This document shows, one piece after another, positions 8,016 through 17,656 of a DNA stretch of 64,000 nucleotides. Both the position numbers and the translations under genes were made by a program. Position 1 is the stretch's first letter, and every line of letters starts with the position of its first letter. Source of the stretch: Reichenbachiella agarivorans (GTDB taxonomy: Bacteria > Bacteroidota > Bacteroidia > Cytophagales > Cyclobacteriaceae); the NCBI RefSeq assembly GCF_025502585.1, contig NZ_CP106679.1:2201501-2265500 (forward strand), written 5' to 3'. Below the pieces are notes generated by a model. It was given only the letters and a program-made list of their open reading frames with translations, had not been told where the DNA came from and ran no database searches.

Positions 8016-10925
8016 CTAATTGATCTCAGCCAATGATAATTTGCTGATGGAGCTTGGTTTTTGAGTGGTTGGATGCTGACGTCCACCTGTGAGTTCTTGT
8101 ACTCTCTCAGACAAGTAGTAGTCCAATTCTCTTAGGTGGACTACTCCATCTGGTTTGATATCGGCTTTACCGTCGTTTATACCTTCCAAGATAGATAGAG
8201 TGAAAGCGCCGTGTCCCCAATCTGGGTGCTCTAGAGAGTACTCATAGCCAGTGGCGGCAGCCATGATCACCACACCGTACTCTTTACCTGCTAGCTGTCT
8301 TACAGCTTCTGTGTTACTTAATTTCTTTTGGCCAATATTGTTACCGAGTTGTCCACTGTGGCAGGTGTCTATGAATAATACCACTTTGGCGGACATATTT
8401 CCGACTAAATCGGAAAAGTCTCTCCAATCGATACAGGATATGCGAGGATTGTTGGCATCCCCATCATGTGGTATGATGTAAAAGTTGTCGTCGACATTCA
8501 TGCCGTGAGAAGCGATGAAAATGATTACAAAGTCGTCTACAGTGGTGTAAGTCTCTAGGCGTTGAAAGGTATTCAATATCTTGGCTCTGGTGGCATCCTT
8601 GTTGGTGAGTTTGATGCTTGTGACCGAATTATACATTTTTCCTTTTTGAGCTTTGAACATTTCGTCTATCGCATTGGCATCATCATCTGCATACCTGAGG
8701 TCATAGCTAGCATTAGCAAATTCGGAAACACCGATAGATACCATGTAGAGATTGCTTTTTGTTATTTTTTTATTGATTGGATCCAATGTGACTTTGCTTC
8801 TTTCTGTACTTGCTGTTGTTTGTACAGATTTGGATTGGATCGTTTCGTTTTTGAAAGTAACAGCCATCTCTGTGGAAACGATTTTGGAGGTTTTGTCTGC
8901 TGCAAAGACACTGAAAGCATATTCTCCATTGCTTCCCTCTGGCATTTTCACTTCCAAGGATACCTTTTCTGCCTGTCCATTTCCTGAAATTTTTAATTCT
9001 GATTTGGAAATGATAGGTCGACCATTGACCAATAGTTTGATTTGTGTGACGGGGTCTTGTGATGTTATCTGGAAGTTGATGGTTGCCTCTACGCCATTTA
9101 CTACAGTCCCTGGTTTAGTCAACCATGCGATTGTCGGAGGAGTGATTTTTTCTTCAGGTTTGGCATTCAACGACAGAGCTTCAGCTACTTTTTCATAGGA
9201 TTTGAGACGAAGCGTTTCTTTGATTACATCTGGTCTGTGATAAAACTTGCTGAATGCAGAGACATCATGGAATTCGGCGAGTTTGTTACGCCCTTTGTTG
9301 ATATGCCAGCCGATGTATTTTTCACCACCCGCAGATGCTTCGTAGAATCCTTGTGGAGTCCATATCACCCATTCATTATCTACTGAGATAAATAGGGTGA
9401 ATAGGTTTTCTCCTGTTACATTGTTCCATATTTTGATGGTTTGGTCATTGCTTCCAGATACAACAAGTCCCTGCTGTGCAAAATCTGATACTGCCCAAAC
9501 TTCTCCTTCGTGACCCATGTAGTTACCCAGTTTTTCGCCAGAGAGGGTGTATTTGCTGAGTGTATAAGATGAACCGATCACCACAGCTTGACCATCGTTG
9601 ATGAAGGAGTAAGATCTGACAGTTCCGTCCTTCAATTCATCTGTGGCAATGATATTCTCTCCGAATTTTATTGAATTGGAGGATTCTTTGGAGAGATATA
9701 GGCCTTTGTATTGTATGGTGGCAGTATGGAAATTATCTACCGATTCTATGCTTCTCATTAGCAGAAGTTGGTTGAGATCGAAAGCTTTTTCCAAGACCAC
9801 ATCGTCCAAATTTCCTGTTGGATTACTTTGACTGAAACCAATGGTTTTCAATTTTTCATCCACACCTACTCCGAAGACACTCTTTCCTGAGCCCACTAGG
9901 TTTCTAACTAGTTTCCCACTTTTTGCCTCCCAAATGAGAATGTTTTTGTCGTCTCCTCCCGCAGAAGCGATATAGATGCCTGTTGCTTCATCAAAGCTTT
10001 CAAAGGGAGCGGTTGTGATTGAGCTTACTGCATTGGTATGGTAGTCGAATCTTGAAATAATGGATTCATCACTCAGTTTGAATACTATACCTACACGACC
10101 CATGGCAGTGAGGTATTGATTGTCTGGAGAGATCTCTAATACATTGATGGCACCAGGCAACTGCGCCAAAGTGCCGTTGAATTTGCCGTTTAGTGTCCAT
10201 TTTACAATTTGTCCATCTTCTCCCGCAGAGAGTAGCTGGTAATCACCATATTTGACTTTTCGGACTGATTTTTCGTGGATTTTGAATTTGCTAGGATTGG
10301 TTCCTGTGATGGTCCAAGTTTTTACATATCCTTGATTGTCTCCAACCGCGATATACTTGCCGTCTCGGCTGATATCAATGGTGTTAATTACATTGTCAAT
10401 GTTAGGTATGGTGGTGAGAACACTAGCCAAGCGACCGTTCTGAATGGACGAAATGTCCCACACAATGATAGATTGATCTGCCGATGCACTTACCAATTTG
10501 CTTCCGTCTTGCGAAATAACCATGTCTAACACTACATTTTGGTGTCCTTTTAGACTAGTCAGTAATCTATTGTTGGCTAAATCGATAACTCGGATTTCGC
10601 CTATCGACTCCTTGTCACCTTCTTGATTGTCAAAATACCCTCCTAGGAAGAGGAACTTCTTGTCTTTGGATAGAGCGGAGGCATAGATTTTTCCGTTGAC
10701 CCCATCCTGTCTTTCGAACCTGTATGTTTGATGCAACGAACCATCTGCTACATCCCACACTCTGACTGTTTTGTCTTCAGAAATCGAAAGTAATTTTTTA
10801 CCATGGTCTATGAAGGATAGACCATGAATGAGACCTGAATGTCCTTGGTTGTCAATGATTAATTTTTGCGCATGAGTACTATATGCTATAAGGAGAATTG
10901 ATAGGACTAGAGTTGTAACTCTCAT
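8016..10925 (-). CDS. Secreted WD40-repeat protein with C-terminal caspase (C14) protease domain
   Basis: 969 residues. A signal peptide (MRVTTLVLSILLIAYSTHAQ) is followed by at least seven WD40 repeats over residues about 28-520 (for example SISEDKTVRVWDV, SASADQSIIVWDI, VSGSNDQTIKIWN). Then comes the segment EWVIWTPQGFYEASAGGEKY that often follows the propeller in WD40-caspase proteins, an Ig-like segment (about 595-695), and a caspase-like domain from residue 724. The catalytic dyad is intact: His807 in IASHGMN and Cys855 in LFIDTCHSGQ. Bacterial C14 proteases of this type act as regulated proteases, usually inactive until triggered. Export to the periplasm or surface is implied by the signal peptide, unlike cytosolic defence caspases. 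It sits 24 bp downstream of the DUF4384-like gene, in one operon. Confidence 0.92.
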   Translation of the reverse strand: MRVTTLVLSILLIAYSTHAQKLIIDNQGHSGLIHGLSFIDHGKKLLSISEDKTVRVWDVADGSLHQTYRFERQDGVNGKIYASALSKDKKFLFLGGYFDNQEGDKESIGEIRVIDLANNRLLTSLKGHQNVVLDMVISQDGSKLVSASADQSIIVWDISSIQNGRLASVLTTIPNIDNVINTIDISRDGKYIAVGDNQGYVKTWTITGTNPSKFKIHEKSVRKVKYGDYQLLSAGEDGQIVKWTLNGKFNGTLAQLPGAINVLEISPDNQYLTAMGRVGIVFKLSDESIISRFDYHTNAVSSITTAPFESFDEATGIYIASAGGDDKNILIWEAKSGKLVRNLVGSGKSVFGVGVDEKLKTIGFSQSNPTGNLDDVVLEKAFDLNQLLLMRSIESVDNFHTATIQYKGLYLSKESSNSIKFGENIIATDELKDGTVRSYSFINDGQAVVIGSSYTLSKYTLSGEKLGNYMGHEGEVWAVSDFAQQGLVVSGSNDQTIKIWNNVTGENLFTLFISVDNEWVIWTPQGFYEASAGGEKYIGWHINKGRNKLAEFHDVSAFSKFYHRPDVIKETLRLKSYEKVAEALSLNAKPEEKITPPTIAWLTKPGTVVNGVEATINFQITSQDPVTQIKLLVNGRPIISKSELKISGNGQAEKVSLEVKMPEGSNGEYAFSVFAADKTSKIVSTEMAVTFKNETIQSKSVQTTASTERSKVTLDPINKKITKSNLYMVSIGVSEFANASYDLRYADDDANAIDEMFKAQKGKMYNSVTSIKLTNKDATRAKILNTFQRLETYTTVDDFVIIFIASHGMNVDDNFYIIPHDGDANNPRISCIDWRDFSDLVGNMSAKVVLFIDTCHSGQLGNNIGQKKLSNTEAVRQLAGKEYGVVIMAAATGYEYSLEHPDWGHGAFTLSILEGINDGKADIKPDGVVHLRELDYYLSERVQELTGGRQHPTTQKPSSISKLSLAEIN

Positions 10926-10949
10926 AATAGGTTAAAGATTAGGATGCTT

Positions 10950-12488
10950 TTAGTTACTCAGAGTTGTGATCATTAGTCGTTTTTCTGCTTTCAAGGTTTC
11001 GGAGTTTTCAGATTTTTTGAACCCTCGAGTTTTTTGAATAATTGCTTCGTTGTTTTCGATGATGAAGTCATAACCATACTCTTTTCTAGTTTGCAGTGGT
11101 TCAAATGGTATGCTTTGGGCATTGAGTTGAAGAGTTTCAAATCCGAAAGGTTCTGTGCATTCAAAACTATCGGGCAATTCGTAGGCTTTGTTGACATACT
11201 CTCTACTGATGTAGTAATCATTGAGCAAGAGAACCTTACTGCCATCAGCCAAATGATAAATGAAGCGTAGATAGCACTCTCTATTGGCCTTTACGAACAG
11301 TTTCATTTCCTCACCGTTGGTGAAAATGAGGTTGTCGGTGCCTTTGTTAGTAAACACATCAAGGATCAACCCCCCACCTGTGATTTCATTTTGAGCAAAC
11401 TGCTGCATGGATACCATGGCTTCTTGATAATTCTCAGGTTTGTAACTGATTTGATTGATATCCAAGGTGCTTTTGGGTAAAAAGCAATCTGCGCTGGCAA
11501 TAGCTACCGAGCTAGTTTGGTTTCGCAGGATGGTGCTGATTTTGATTCTATCAGATTCTTCCCAGTAGTTTCCATTGAGGATATAAGCATCCTGATCAGT
11601 GCTGCCTGTACTAGCTACCCTGAAACCCAATTGAGTCAGTTTTTGTTCCAAACTGGTCTTCATTCTTCTAGAAAAGGAACTAGACATGGGAGTGTCTTGG
11701 TAGGTGAAATTGTTGACTCGCAGAGGTGTTTCCTTATTGTCTTCTAATTGACTGTTGAGCGCATAGGCGATGAAAAAAGCAGCATCATCCAGTTGGAATT
11801 GATCTGTGTTTCTTACAGCTCGGAGTTCATTGTCAATGTTGATTTTAAAGGTATTGACCTCATCTCTTTTGATAGCGGGATGGTTGTAATTCTCAGTGAG
11901 GGTGATCAACATTGTAGAACTTTGTTCTATGTTTTTGATCGAAGTTTGGAGTTGGTACAGTGTTTTGATTGCTCTTTCATTATCAGCTGCTGCAATTTGA
12001 TTTTTGACGATTTGGTACTGTGTATGTACATAATCTAGGTCTCTAGCGATCTCATGGCTATAATAGTTGATAACATCTTGTTTTTTGGCATAAGAGAATG
12101 CGTAAGCAATTTTCTTTTTGGAATCGTAGTAGGTTTCGGTTTTGAGACCTGCTATAGTGGCATTGCTGACGGAGGTGCTTTTCTTTTTGAATTCTTCGTG
12201 GGTGTCGGCATTGACATTGTGTATGTTGAGTGTGCTGATACTTTTGATATCGACGAGGATACTTTCAGATAATTGATCTCTGCTGTAGTTTTTGAGTCTG
12301 AAAAGCAAATCTTCTTGAGACTCTTGGCTGTAGTGATTTTCTGATAAGAAGCCAACCAAATATTCCGTCTCTGGGTAATTGATGGTCCTACTCATATGAT
12401 TGGTCCAAGAGGGCGCTTGACCAAGAACAGGGATGAAAGGAGTAAGGAGTAATAGAAAGAGGAGACCTTTATTCATTTTCAAATGCAT
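10950..12488 (-). CDS. Exported protein with LPP20-like N-terminus and DUF4384-like C-terminus
   Basis: 512 residues. The signal peptide ends near PVLGQAP; an ATG at 12476 (MNKGLLFLLLLTPFIPVLG) may be the true start, four codons in. Residues about 25-190 resemble LPP20-family proteins (conserved YLVGF, alternating helices, YAFSYAKKQDV). A central GNYWEESDRIKISTILRNQT segment resembles the beta-sandwich of Curli-assembly/LPP20-associated proteins. Residues about 370-500 match the DUF4384 pattern (EEMKLFVKANRECYLRFIYH, then LLLNDYYI), a domain often fused to or adjacent to caspases and protein kinases. It is the middle gene between the small LPP20 gene (50 bp upstream) and the WD40-caspase gene (24 bp downstream), and may be a partner or sensor of the protease. 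Confidence 0.75.
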   Translation of the reverse strand: MHLKMNKGLLFLLLLTPFIPVLGQAPSWTNHMSRTINYPETEYLVGFLSENHYSQESQEDLLFRLKNYSRDQLSESILVDIKSISTLNIHNVNADTHEEFKKKSTSVSNATIAGLKTETYYDSKKKIAYAFSYAKKQDVINYYSHEIARDLDYVHTQYQIVKNQIAAADNERAIKTLYQLQTSIKNIEQSSTMLITLTENYNHPAIKRDEVNTFKINIDNELRAVRNTDQFQLDDAAFFIAYALNSQLEDNKETPLRVNNFTYQDTPMSSSFSRRMKTSLEQKLTQLGFRVASTGSTDQDAYILNGNYWEESDRIKISTILRNQTSSVAIASADCFLPKSTLDINQISYKPENYQEAMVSMQQFAQNEITGGGLILDVFTNKGTDNLIFTNGEEMKLFVKANRECYLRFIYHLADGSKVLLLNDYYISREYVNKAYELPDSFECTEPFGFETLQLNAQSIPFEPLQTRKEYGYDFIIENNEAIIQKTRGFKKSENSETLKAEKRLMITTLSN

Positions 12489-12538
12489 TAAAAGTATGGG
12501 GAAGACGACCCTTCCCCATTATATTAAATAATCCTTTT

Positions 12539-13195
12539 TTAGAAGTTCATCAATTTGTCGAGTTTTTCTCTCGCTACATTTGTTTTGTCTTCTAATTCTT
12601 GTTTGATCACATCTTTGGCAGCATTTTTAGCCAATTCTTGGCTGTATGCTATTCTGATTTGGCATTCATAGTTTTTACCTTCTTTTCTATATAGCTCAGT
12701 AAGTGGGATCACGCGAGCCAATTTTTGAGCAATGATCTCAGTAGAGGCAGACACAGTTTGTTGGATAGTTGCTGCATCCTCTGCAGTCAGCTGCTCTGTA
12801 GCGATATTGGTCTCGATGATGGAAGCAATAGTTGAGCTGATTCTACCAGCTAAGTCTTGTTTTGCAATGGTCGAGGCTTGAAGTTTTGCTGCTGATTGAG
12901 TGCCTGCCAGTGAAGTTCCTGATCCAACAAAATACTCTGGATACCCTTCGTCATCTACCTGTGCTTCTTTCATCCAAGCAGTTTCGATTTGTTTGTCCAA
13001 AGGAAGTGTCCCTGGCTGTGTAAACCAACCGTCCTTTTCGATTTGCTTAGCTTCTTTTCTTGCTTCTTTGATAGCCTTGTCATTAAGTTCCTTCTTCAAG
13101 GCTTTTACATCTTTTTTGTCTTGCTGTGCCTGAGCAGAAAATGCAAAAAATAGAGCGATCAAAACTCCTAAAGCATATAGATTTCTAGTTTTCAT
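12539..13195 (-). CDS. Exported LPP20-like protein
   Basis: 218 residues with a signal peptide (cleavage near FSAQAQ), a lysine-rich coiled segment (about 23-52), then an LPP20-like domain: YPEYFVGSGTSLAGTQSAAK, an alanine-rich helix with IASIIETNIA, and a strand ECQIRIAYSQELAK. No lipobox cysteine, so it is probably periplasmic rather than lipidated. It is the first gene of the minus-strand operon that continues with the DUF4384-like, WD40-caspase and TerB genes. LPP20-like domains occur in envelope proteins of unclear function. The promoter must lie between 13196 and the divergent rluD at 13370. Confidence 0.75.
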   Translation of the reverse strand: MKTRNLYALGVLIALFFAFSAQAQQDKKDVKALKKELNDKAIKEARKEAKQIEKDGWFTQPGTLPLDKQIETAWMKEAQVDDEGYPEYFVGSGTSLAGTQSAAKLQASTIAKQDLAGRISSTIASIIETNIATEQLTAEDAATIQQTVSASTEIIAQKLARVIPLTELYRKEGKNYECQIRIAYSQELAKNAAKDVIKQELEDKTNVAREKLDKLMNF

Positions 13196-13355
13196 GTTTA
13201 TTGATTTTTATTGGATTTTTTAAACGACTCAATTTATGCACTAGAAGCTGAATTTTGAAAAATTATTCGATGAATAAAGTTCTCTAAACGTTCGCTATCT
13301 AGTGTGGTTCGAGGAATTAGTAATGTCAATCAAGGTAATTAAAATAATCAAAGAC

Positions 13356-13363
13356 TAAATTTG
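13356..13363 (+). promoter_or_regulatory. Bacteroidota -7 element (TAAATTTG) abutting rluD start
   Basis: TAAATTTG matches the TAnnTTTG -7 consensus and ends 6 bp before the rluD ATG at 13370. Transcription would begin at or within a base or two of the start codon, predicting a leaderless mRNA. No clear -33 TTG is visible at the usual distance, so confidence is moderate. Confidence 0.45.
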
Positions 13364-13369
13364 CGGACA

Positions 13370-14392
13370 ATGGAAGAAACGTACCTAGAGGAGGAAGAAT
13401 TATTTGAGCATTACCGGATCATCGCTGACCCCAAGCAGGAGTTGTTGCGAATTGACAAATTCCTGATGGATCGCTTGCCAAATGTCACTCGCAACAAAGT
13501 GCAGGAGGGAATCAAAGATGGATCGGTCAAGGTCAATGACCTCATCGTCAAACCCAACTATAAGATACGTCCTGGTGACGTAGTAGTGGTAGCACTATCC
13601 GAACCACCAAAGGATACAGATATTATTCCTGAGGAAATACCGCTTAATATCGTCTATGAAGATGATGACTTGCTGGTGGTCAACAAAGAGGCTGGTATGG
13701 TCGTACACCCAGCCTATCAAAATTGGTCTGGTACGCTAGTTCATGCACTTACTTGGCACTTTCAGAACCTGCCCACCATGCCCAACAATGACGGTAGGCC
13801 AGGATTGGTTCACCGCATAGACAAAGATACTTCTGGACTGTTGGTGATTGCCAAAACAGAAAAGGCGATGACCAGTCTGGCCAAGCAGTTTTTTGATCAC
13901 AGTATAGAGCGTACCTATTATGCGTTGGTATGGGGAGAGCCTACCGAGGAAAAGGGAACTATCAACGTAAATCTCGGAAGAAGTCTAAAGGACAGAAGAA
14001 TCACAGCCCCATTTCCTGAAGGGGATTTTGGTAGGACGGCGATTACTCATTACGAAGTGATCAAATCTTTGAGATATGTTTCTCTCTTGAAATGCAACCT
14101 AGAGACTGGACGTACACATCAGATCAGAGCGCATCTCAAATATATTGGGCATCCATTGTTCAATGACGCGACGTATGGTGGAGACAAGATATTGAAGGGG
14201 ACTACTTTTACCAAGTATAAACAATTTGTCGATAATTGCTTTAAAATGATACCAAGACAGGCTTTGCATGCCAAATCACTCGGTTTTGTACATCCGTCTA
14301 CTAATAAATTTGTTCAGTTTGATTCAGAATTACCTTCTGATTTTCAATCGGTGATTGAAAAATGGGAGAATTATGTTAATACTATTGATTGA
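13370..14392 (+). CDS. rluD: RluD-family 23S rRNA pseudouridine synthase
   Basis: 340 residues from ATG 13370 (an upstream in-frame TTG at 13361 overlaps the -7 promoter element and is not used). The N-terminal S4 RNA-binding domain spans about residues 20-80 (RIDKFLMDRLPNVTRNKVQ). The catalytic domain contains the RluA/RluD motif GLVHRIDKDTSGLLVIAKT with the catalytic aspartate, and ends with the LETGRTHQIRAHL motif. RluD-family enzymes isomerise uridines in helix 69 of 23S rRNA. The stop codon overlaps the next gene's ATG by 1 base (TGATG), so the acyltransferase is translationally coupled. Confidence 0.93.
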   Translation: MEETYLEEEELFEHYRIIADPKQELLRIDKFLMDRLPNVTRNKVQEGIKDGSVKVNDLIVKPNYKIRPGDVVVVALSEPPKDTDIIPEEIPLNIVYEDDDLLVVNKEAGMVVHPAYQNWSGTLVHALTWHFQNLPTMPNNDGRPGLVHRIDKDTSGLLVIAKTEKAMTSLAKQFFDHSIERTYYALVWGEPTEEKGTINVNLGRSLKDRRITAPFPEGDFGRTAITHYEVIKSLRYVSLLKCNLETGRTHQIRAHLKYIGHPLFNDATYGGDKILKGTTFTKYKQFVDNCFKMIPRQALHAKSLGFVHPSTNKFVQFDSELPSDFQSVIEKWENYVNTID

Positions 14393-15636
14393 TGCAACTC
14401 ATACGATTCATTTGGTACTATTCCTTTTGGTTGTTCGTCCGTACCGCTCTTCACTTTTACTATAAGAAAATCAAAGTTGTAGGATATGAAAATGTCCCTA
14501 AAGGTGTGCCAGTGATATTTGGTGCCAATCACCAAAACGCTTTGGTTGATCCACTGTTGATGACCACTCATGTGTATCAGATGACGCATTATTTGGTGAG
14601 GGCGGATGTTTTTAAGAATCCTTTCGTTAAACGATTTTTGAATTCACTCAATCTCATGCCAGTATATCGGGCGAGAGATGGGGTCAATTCTGTCAAGGAG
14701 AATCAAAGGATTTTTCAAGCCTGTTTTGATGCCTTTAAGGCCAAAGAATCGTTGATGCTTTTTCCGGAGGGAACTCATGACAGCAGGTATGTAGTCAAAC
14801 CGATGAAGAAAGGCATAGCGAGAATTGCCCTAGGAGGGTTGGCTCAGGCTGATGCACCGACGGAGTTGTACATCGTGCCGATTGGGCTTACATATTCTGG
14901 ACAGTCTCAATTTAGGTCATCCGTCGTATTGCATTATGGCGATCCGATCAAAGTAGAGCCAAAACCCGAAACGCCTGAAAACATTGACGCTCTCAAAGAT
15001 CAATTTGAATCTTCATTGAGTGATTTTCATGCTGCCTTGCCTGAGGATGGGTATGCTTATTTGGAGAAAGTATTCTTCCATGACCAAAGCCCTAAAAAGC
15101 TGATCTTAGATTATCAAAATATCAATCAACAAGCCAGAACCATTCAATTAAAGGCCACAGAGACAGAGAAGCAGGAGATTCTTGATTTGGGTAAACAATT
15201 GGAGAAAGGAGGATTGAATTTTCCGTTTGAGAAGAGAGAGCAACCGTTTTGGACGGCTCTTTTAGCGATGGTATTGAGCCCATTGGCTGCTGTTGGATTT
15301 GTGCTAAATTTCCCTATCATATTTATTCCCTGGAAGATCATGCGCGGAATCAAGGACAAGGTGTTTACTGACACAATTTATTTTGGGATTGGTCTAGTAT
15401 TAGCACCGTTGATGTGGTGGAGTTATACCGTCTTGGCATATGCCCAAACAGGGTCATGGCGGGTGAGTGTCGTGGTGTTGTTTGTCGTTCCTGCTACTCT
15501 GTTAGCTTATGGCCGCTTTGACAAAGCCATGTATGTTTACTCACAAAACAGGAAACTTGCTAAATCAGTTGAACTTCGAAATCTCTATGGTCAGTTTGTA
15601 CAAAAGGTGACACATTTGAAGAGCTATATCAAATGA
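14392..15636 (+). CDS. 1-acylglycerol-3-phosphate O-acyltransferase-like (PlsC family) membrane protein
   Basis: 414 residues from ATG 14392. The PlsC HX4D motif is present as GANHQNALVDPLL (about residues 44-56) and the second acceptor motif as LFPEGTHDSR (about 123-132). An N-terminal amphipathic or membrane segment (IRFIWYYSFWLFVRTALHFYY) and two or three transmembrane helices near residues 285-385 (LLAMVLSPLAAVGFVLNFPI, FGIGLVLAPLMWW, VVVLFVVPATLLAYG) make it longer than classical PlsC, resembling the Bacteroidota two-part acyltransferases. It transfers an acyl chain to a glycerophospholipid or related acceptor at the inner membrane. It is translationally coupled to rluD and converges on prmC, overlapping its 3' end by 8 bp. 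Confidence 0.85.
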   Translation: MQLIRFIWYYSFWLFVRTALHFYYKKIKVVGYENVPKGVPVIFGANHQNALVDPLLMTTHVYQMTHYLVRADVFKNPFVKRFLNSLNLMPVYRARDGVNSVKENQRIFQACFDAFKAKESLMLFPEGTHDSRYVVKPMKKGIARIALGGLAQADAPTELYIVPIGLTYSGQSQFRSSVVLHYGDPIKVEPKPETPENIDALKDQFESSLSDFHAALPEDGYAYLEKVFFHDQSPKKLILDYQNINQQARTIQLKATETEKQEILDLGKQLEKGGLNFPFEKREQPFWTALLAMVLSPLAAVGFVLNFPIIFIPWKIMRGIKDKVFTDTIYFGIGLVLAPLMWWSYTVLAYAQTGSWRVSVVVLFVVPATLLAYGRFDKAMYVYSQNRKLAKSVELRNLYGQFVQKVTHLKSYIK

Positions 15637-16483
15637 GTTCTCCAGAGACGAATCTGTCTTTGCCGTTGATGTCTTGGTGTATCTGTACTTGACCATAGCC
15701 TGAGGTTGACAATAATTCTGCTACTTCAGTGCCGAATTTTTCGTTGATTTCGAAGAAAAGACAACCACCTCTTTTTAACGTACTTTTGGATCGTACAGCA
15801 ATCGCTTCATAAAAAACGAGCGGGTGATTATCCTCTACGAACAGCGCCAAATGTGGCTCGTGATCCAAGACATTGGAGGTCATTTGTTGCTTTTCTCTAT
15901 CTAAGACATAGGGAGGATTACTGATGATGATGTCCAAGTCCTTTTCATCCAAATCCTGATTGAGGATGTCTAATTGCCTGAAATCTATTTTGCAGCCCAA
16001 TAAATCTGCATTTTTTTTTGCTACCTCCAGAGCAGGAATACTAATATCATAAGCGATTACTAGGCTGGTATTGATCTCTATGTATAGACTACAAGGAATA
16101 CAGCCAGACCCAGTACCTATATCGGCTATTTTGACGTTTTTCCAGTTCTTATATTCTTTGATGATTTGGATCAGCGATTCTGTCTCTTGTCTCGGGATCA
16201 ATACATTTTCGTTGACATAAAATTTTCGACCATAAAAATCTGCTTCTTCAAGAATATACTGGATGGGTTCTTGTTTTTGAAGTCTGGAGATCACTTGATG
16301 CAAATGTTCGACTTTGTTTTCCTCTACAGTTGATTCTTGATTGAGGATTAAGTCAGTTTGATTCCAATCAAAGATCTTTTCTAAGGCAATTTTACTGAGA
16401 GCTTCTGCTTCTTGCTGACCAAAAATAGGATAGAGTGTTGAAACCACGGATTGATGTGTCTCACGAGGAAAGATTACCTTCAT
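15629..16483 (-). CDS. prmC: Release factor glutamine methyltransferase
   Basis: 284 residues, the usual length for PrmC. The N-terminal helical domain includes the conserved PIQYILEEADFYGRKFYV; the Rossmann methyltransferase core has motif I (VKIADIGTGSGCIPCSL) and the catalytic NPPY motif (IIISNPPYVLDREK). PrmC methylates the glutamine of the GGQ loop in release factors RF1/RF2 using S-adenosylmethionine, improving translation termination. It is divergent from ribD (36 bp between starts), so the two probably share an intergenic promoter region. A TATTTTTG on the minus strand (16488-16495) would give an extremely short leader. Confidence 0.93.
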   Translation of the reverse strand: MKVIFPRETHQSVVSTLYPIFGQQEAEALSKIALEKIFDWNQTDLILNQESTVEENKVEHLHQVISRLQKQEPIQYILEEADFYGRKFYVNENVLIPRQETESLIQIIKEYKNWKNVKIADIGTGSGCIPCSLYIEINTSLVIAYDISIPALEVAKKNADLLGCKIDFRQLDILNQDLDEKDLDIIISNPPYVLDREKQQMTSNVLDHEPHLALFVEDNHPLVFYEAIAVRSKSTLKRGGCLFFEINEKFGTEVAELLSTSGYGQVQIHQDINGKDRFVSGELI

Positions 16484-16519
16484 GTGACAAAAATATGGAA
16501 AGAAAAGTATCTTTAAGCG

Positions 16520-17551
16520 ATGATTGAAATGTCTGACCGAGAATTTATGCAGCGTGCTTTTGACCTAGCACTAAAGGGGCTAGGCCATGTGAGTCCCAAT
16601 CCTGTAGTAGGCTGTGTGATTGTGCATGAGGGGCGCATCATAGGCGAAGGCTGGCATCAAAAATACGGAAAAGCACACGCAGAAGTCAATGCTATCAAGA
16701 GTGTAGAGGATCAATCACTGTTACCTAAGAGCACGGTCTATGTGACACTAGAACCTTGTGCGCATCATGGTAAAACACCCCCTTGTGTAGACCTTCTTGT
16801 CAAACATAAAGTCAAAAAAGTCATCATCGCCAACGAAGACCCTTTTCCATTGGTGAATGGAGGAGGAATTGCGAGATTGAAACAGGCAGGTATTGAAGTA
16901 GAGGTAGGCTTACTGGCAGATGTGGGACTAGAGTTGAATAGACGTTTTTTCAAGGCCATCACGACCAATCTGCCCTATGTGATTTTGAAATGGGCGCAAA
17001 CAGCAAATGGCTTTGTGGCTAGAGAAAATTTTGATTCCAAATGGATCAGTAATGACTCTTCTAGGAAATTGGTCCATAAATGGAGAGCCGAGGAAGACGC
17101 CATTTTAGTGGGGAAGAATACCGTGAAGTTTGACAATCCAACCCTGAATGTCCGAGATTGGGAAGGAACCGATCCTTTGCGGGTGTACATCGACCGAAAC
17201 CTGGAATTGGTGGATGAATACAATATCAAGGATGGTTCTATACCTACCATATGCTACAATACGATTCGGTCATCACACGATGGTCATCTGGAGTTTGTAA
17301 AGATTGAGGAAGATAGCTTTGTATTGGGCATCCTAATGGACTTGTATCAGCACAATATCCAATCAGTAATCATAGAAGGAGGGAGCACTGTGTTACGTGA
17401 GTTTATCCAAGCCAAACTTTGGGATGAAGCGAGAGTATTTGTTTCTCAAAAAACTTTTGAATCAGGCATATCTGCACCACGATTGATAGGCAATCAAATA
17501 GACTCGCAGGAGCTCGAAGGAGATGAATTGACCATTTTTCGTCCATATTAA
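16520..17551 (+). CDS. ribD: Bifunctional riboflavin biosynthesis deaminase/reductase
   Basis: 343 residues. The N-terminal zinc deaminase domain shows GKAHAEVNAIKS and the zinc-binding EPCAHHGKTPPC (about residues 78-89). The C-terminal reductase domain begins near LKWAQTANGFVARE and includes WISNDSSRKLVHKWRAEEDA and the late IIEGGSTVLREFI motif. RibD carries out the second and third steps of riboflavin synthesis: deamination of the pyrimidine ring and NADPH-dependent reduction of the ribosyl chain. No other rib gene is in the window. The ATG at 16520 gives MIEMSDREFM; the in-frame ATG three codons later would also preserve the domain. Confidence 0.95.
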   Translation: MIEMSDREFMQRAFDLALKGLGHVSPNPVVGCVIVHEGRIIGEGWHQKYGKAHAEVNAIKSVEDQSLLPKSTVYVTLEPCAHHGKTPPCVDLLVKHKVKKVIIANEDPFPLVNGGGIARLKQAGIEVEVGLLADVGLELNRRFFKAITTNLPYVILKWAQTANGFVARENFDSKWISNDSSRKLVHKWRAEEDAILVGKNTVKFDNPTLNVRDWEGTDPLRVYIDRNLELVDEYNIKDGSIPTICYNTIRSSHDGHLEFVKIEEDSFVLGILMDLYQHNIQSVIIEGGSTVLREFIQAKLWDEARVFVSQKTFESGISAPRLIGNQIDSQELEGDELTIFRPY

Positions 17552-17656
17552 TACTAGGTTAATTAATCACAATTGTCTTTGGCTGGTTGGGTATTATACT
17601 ATCTTACAGCTGAAGCAATGGCGATGTAGCCGTTGCACTACGCAAAAAACTAAAAC

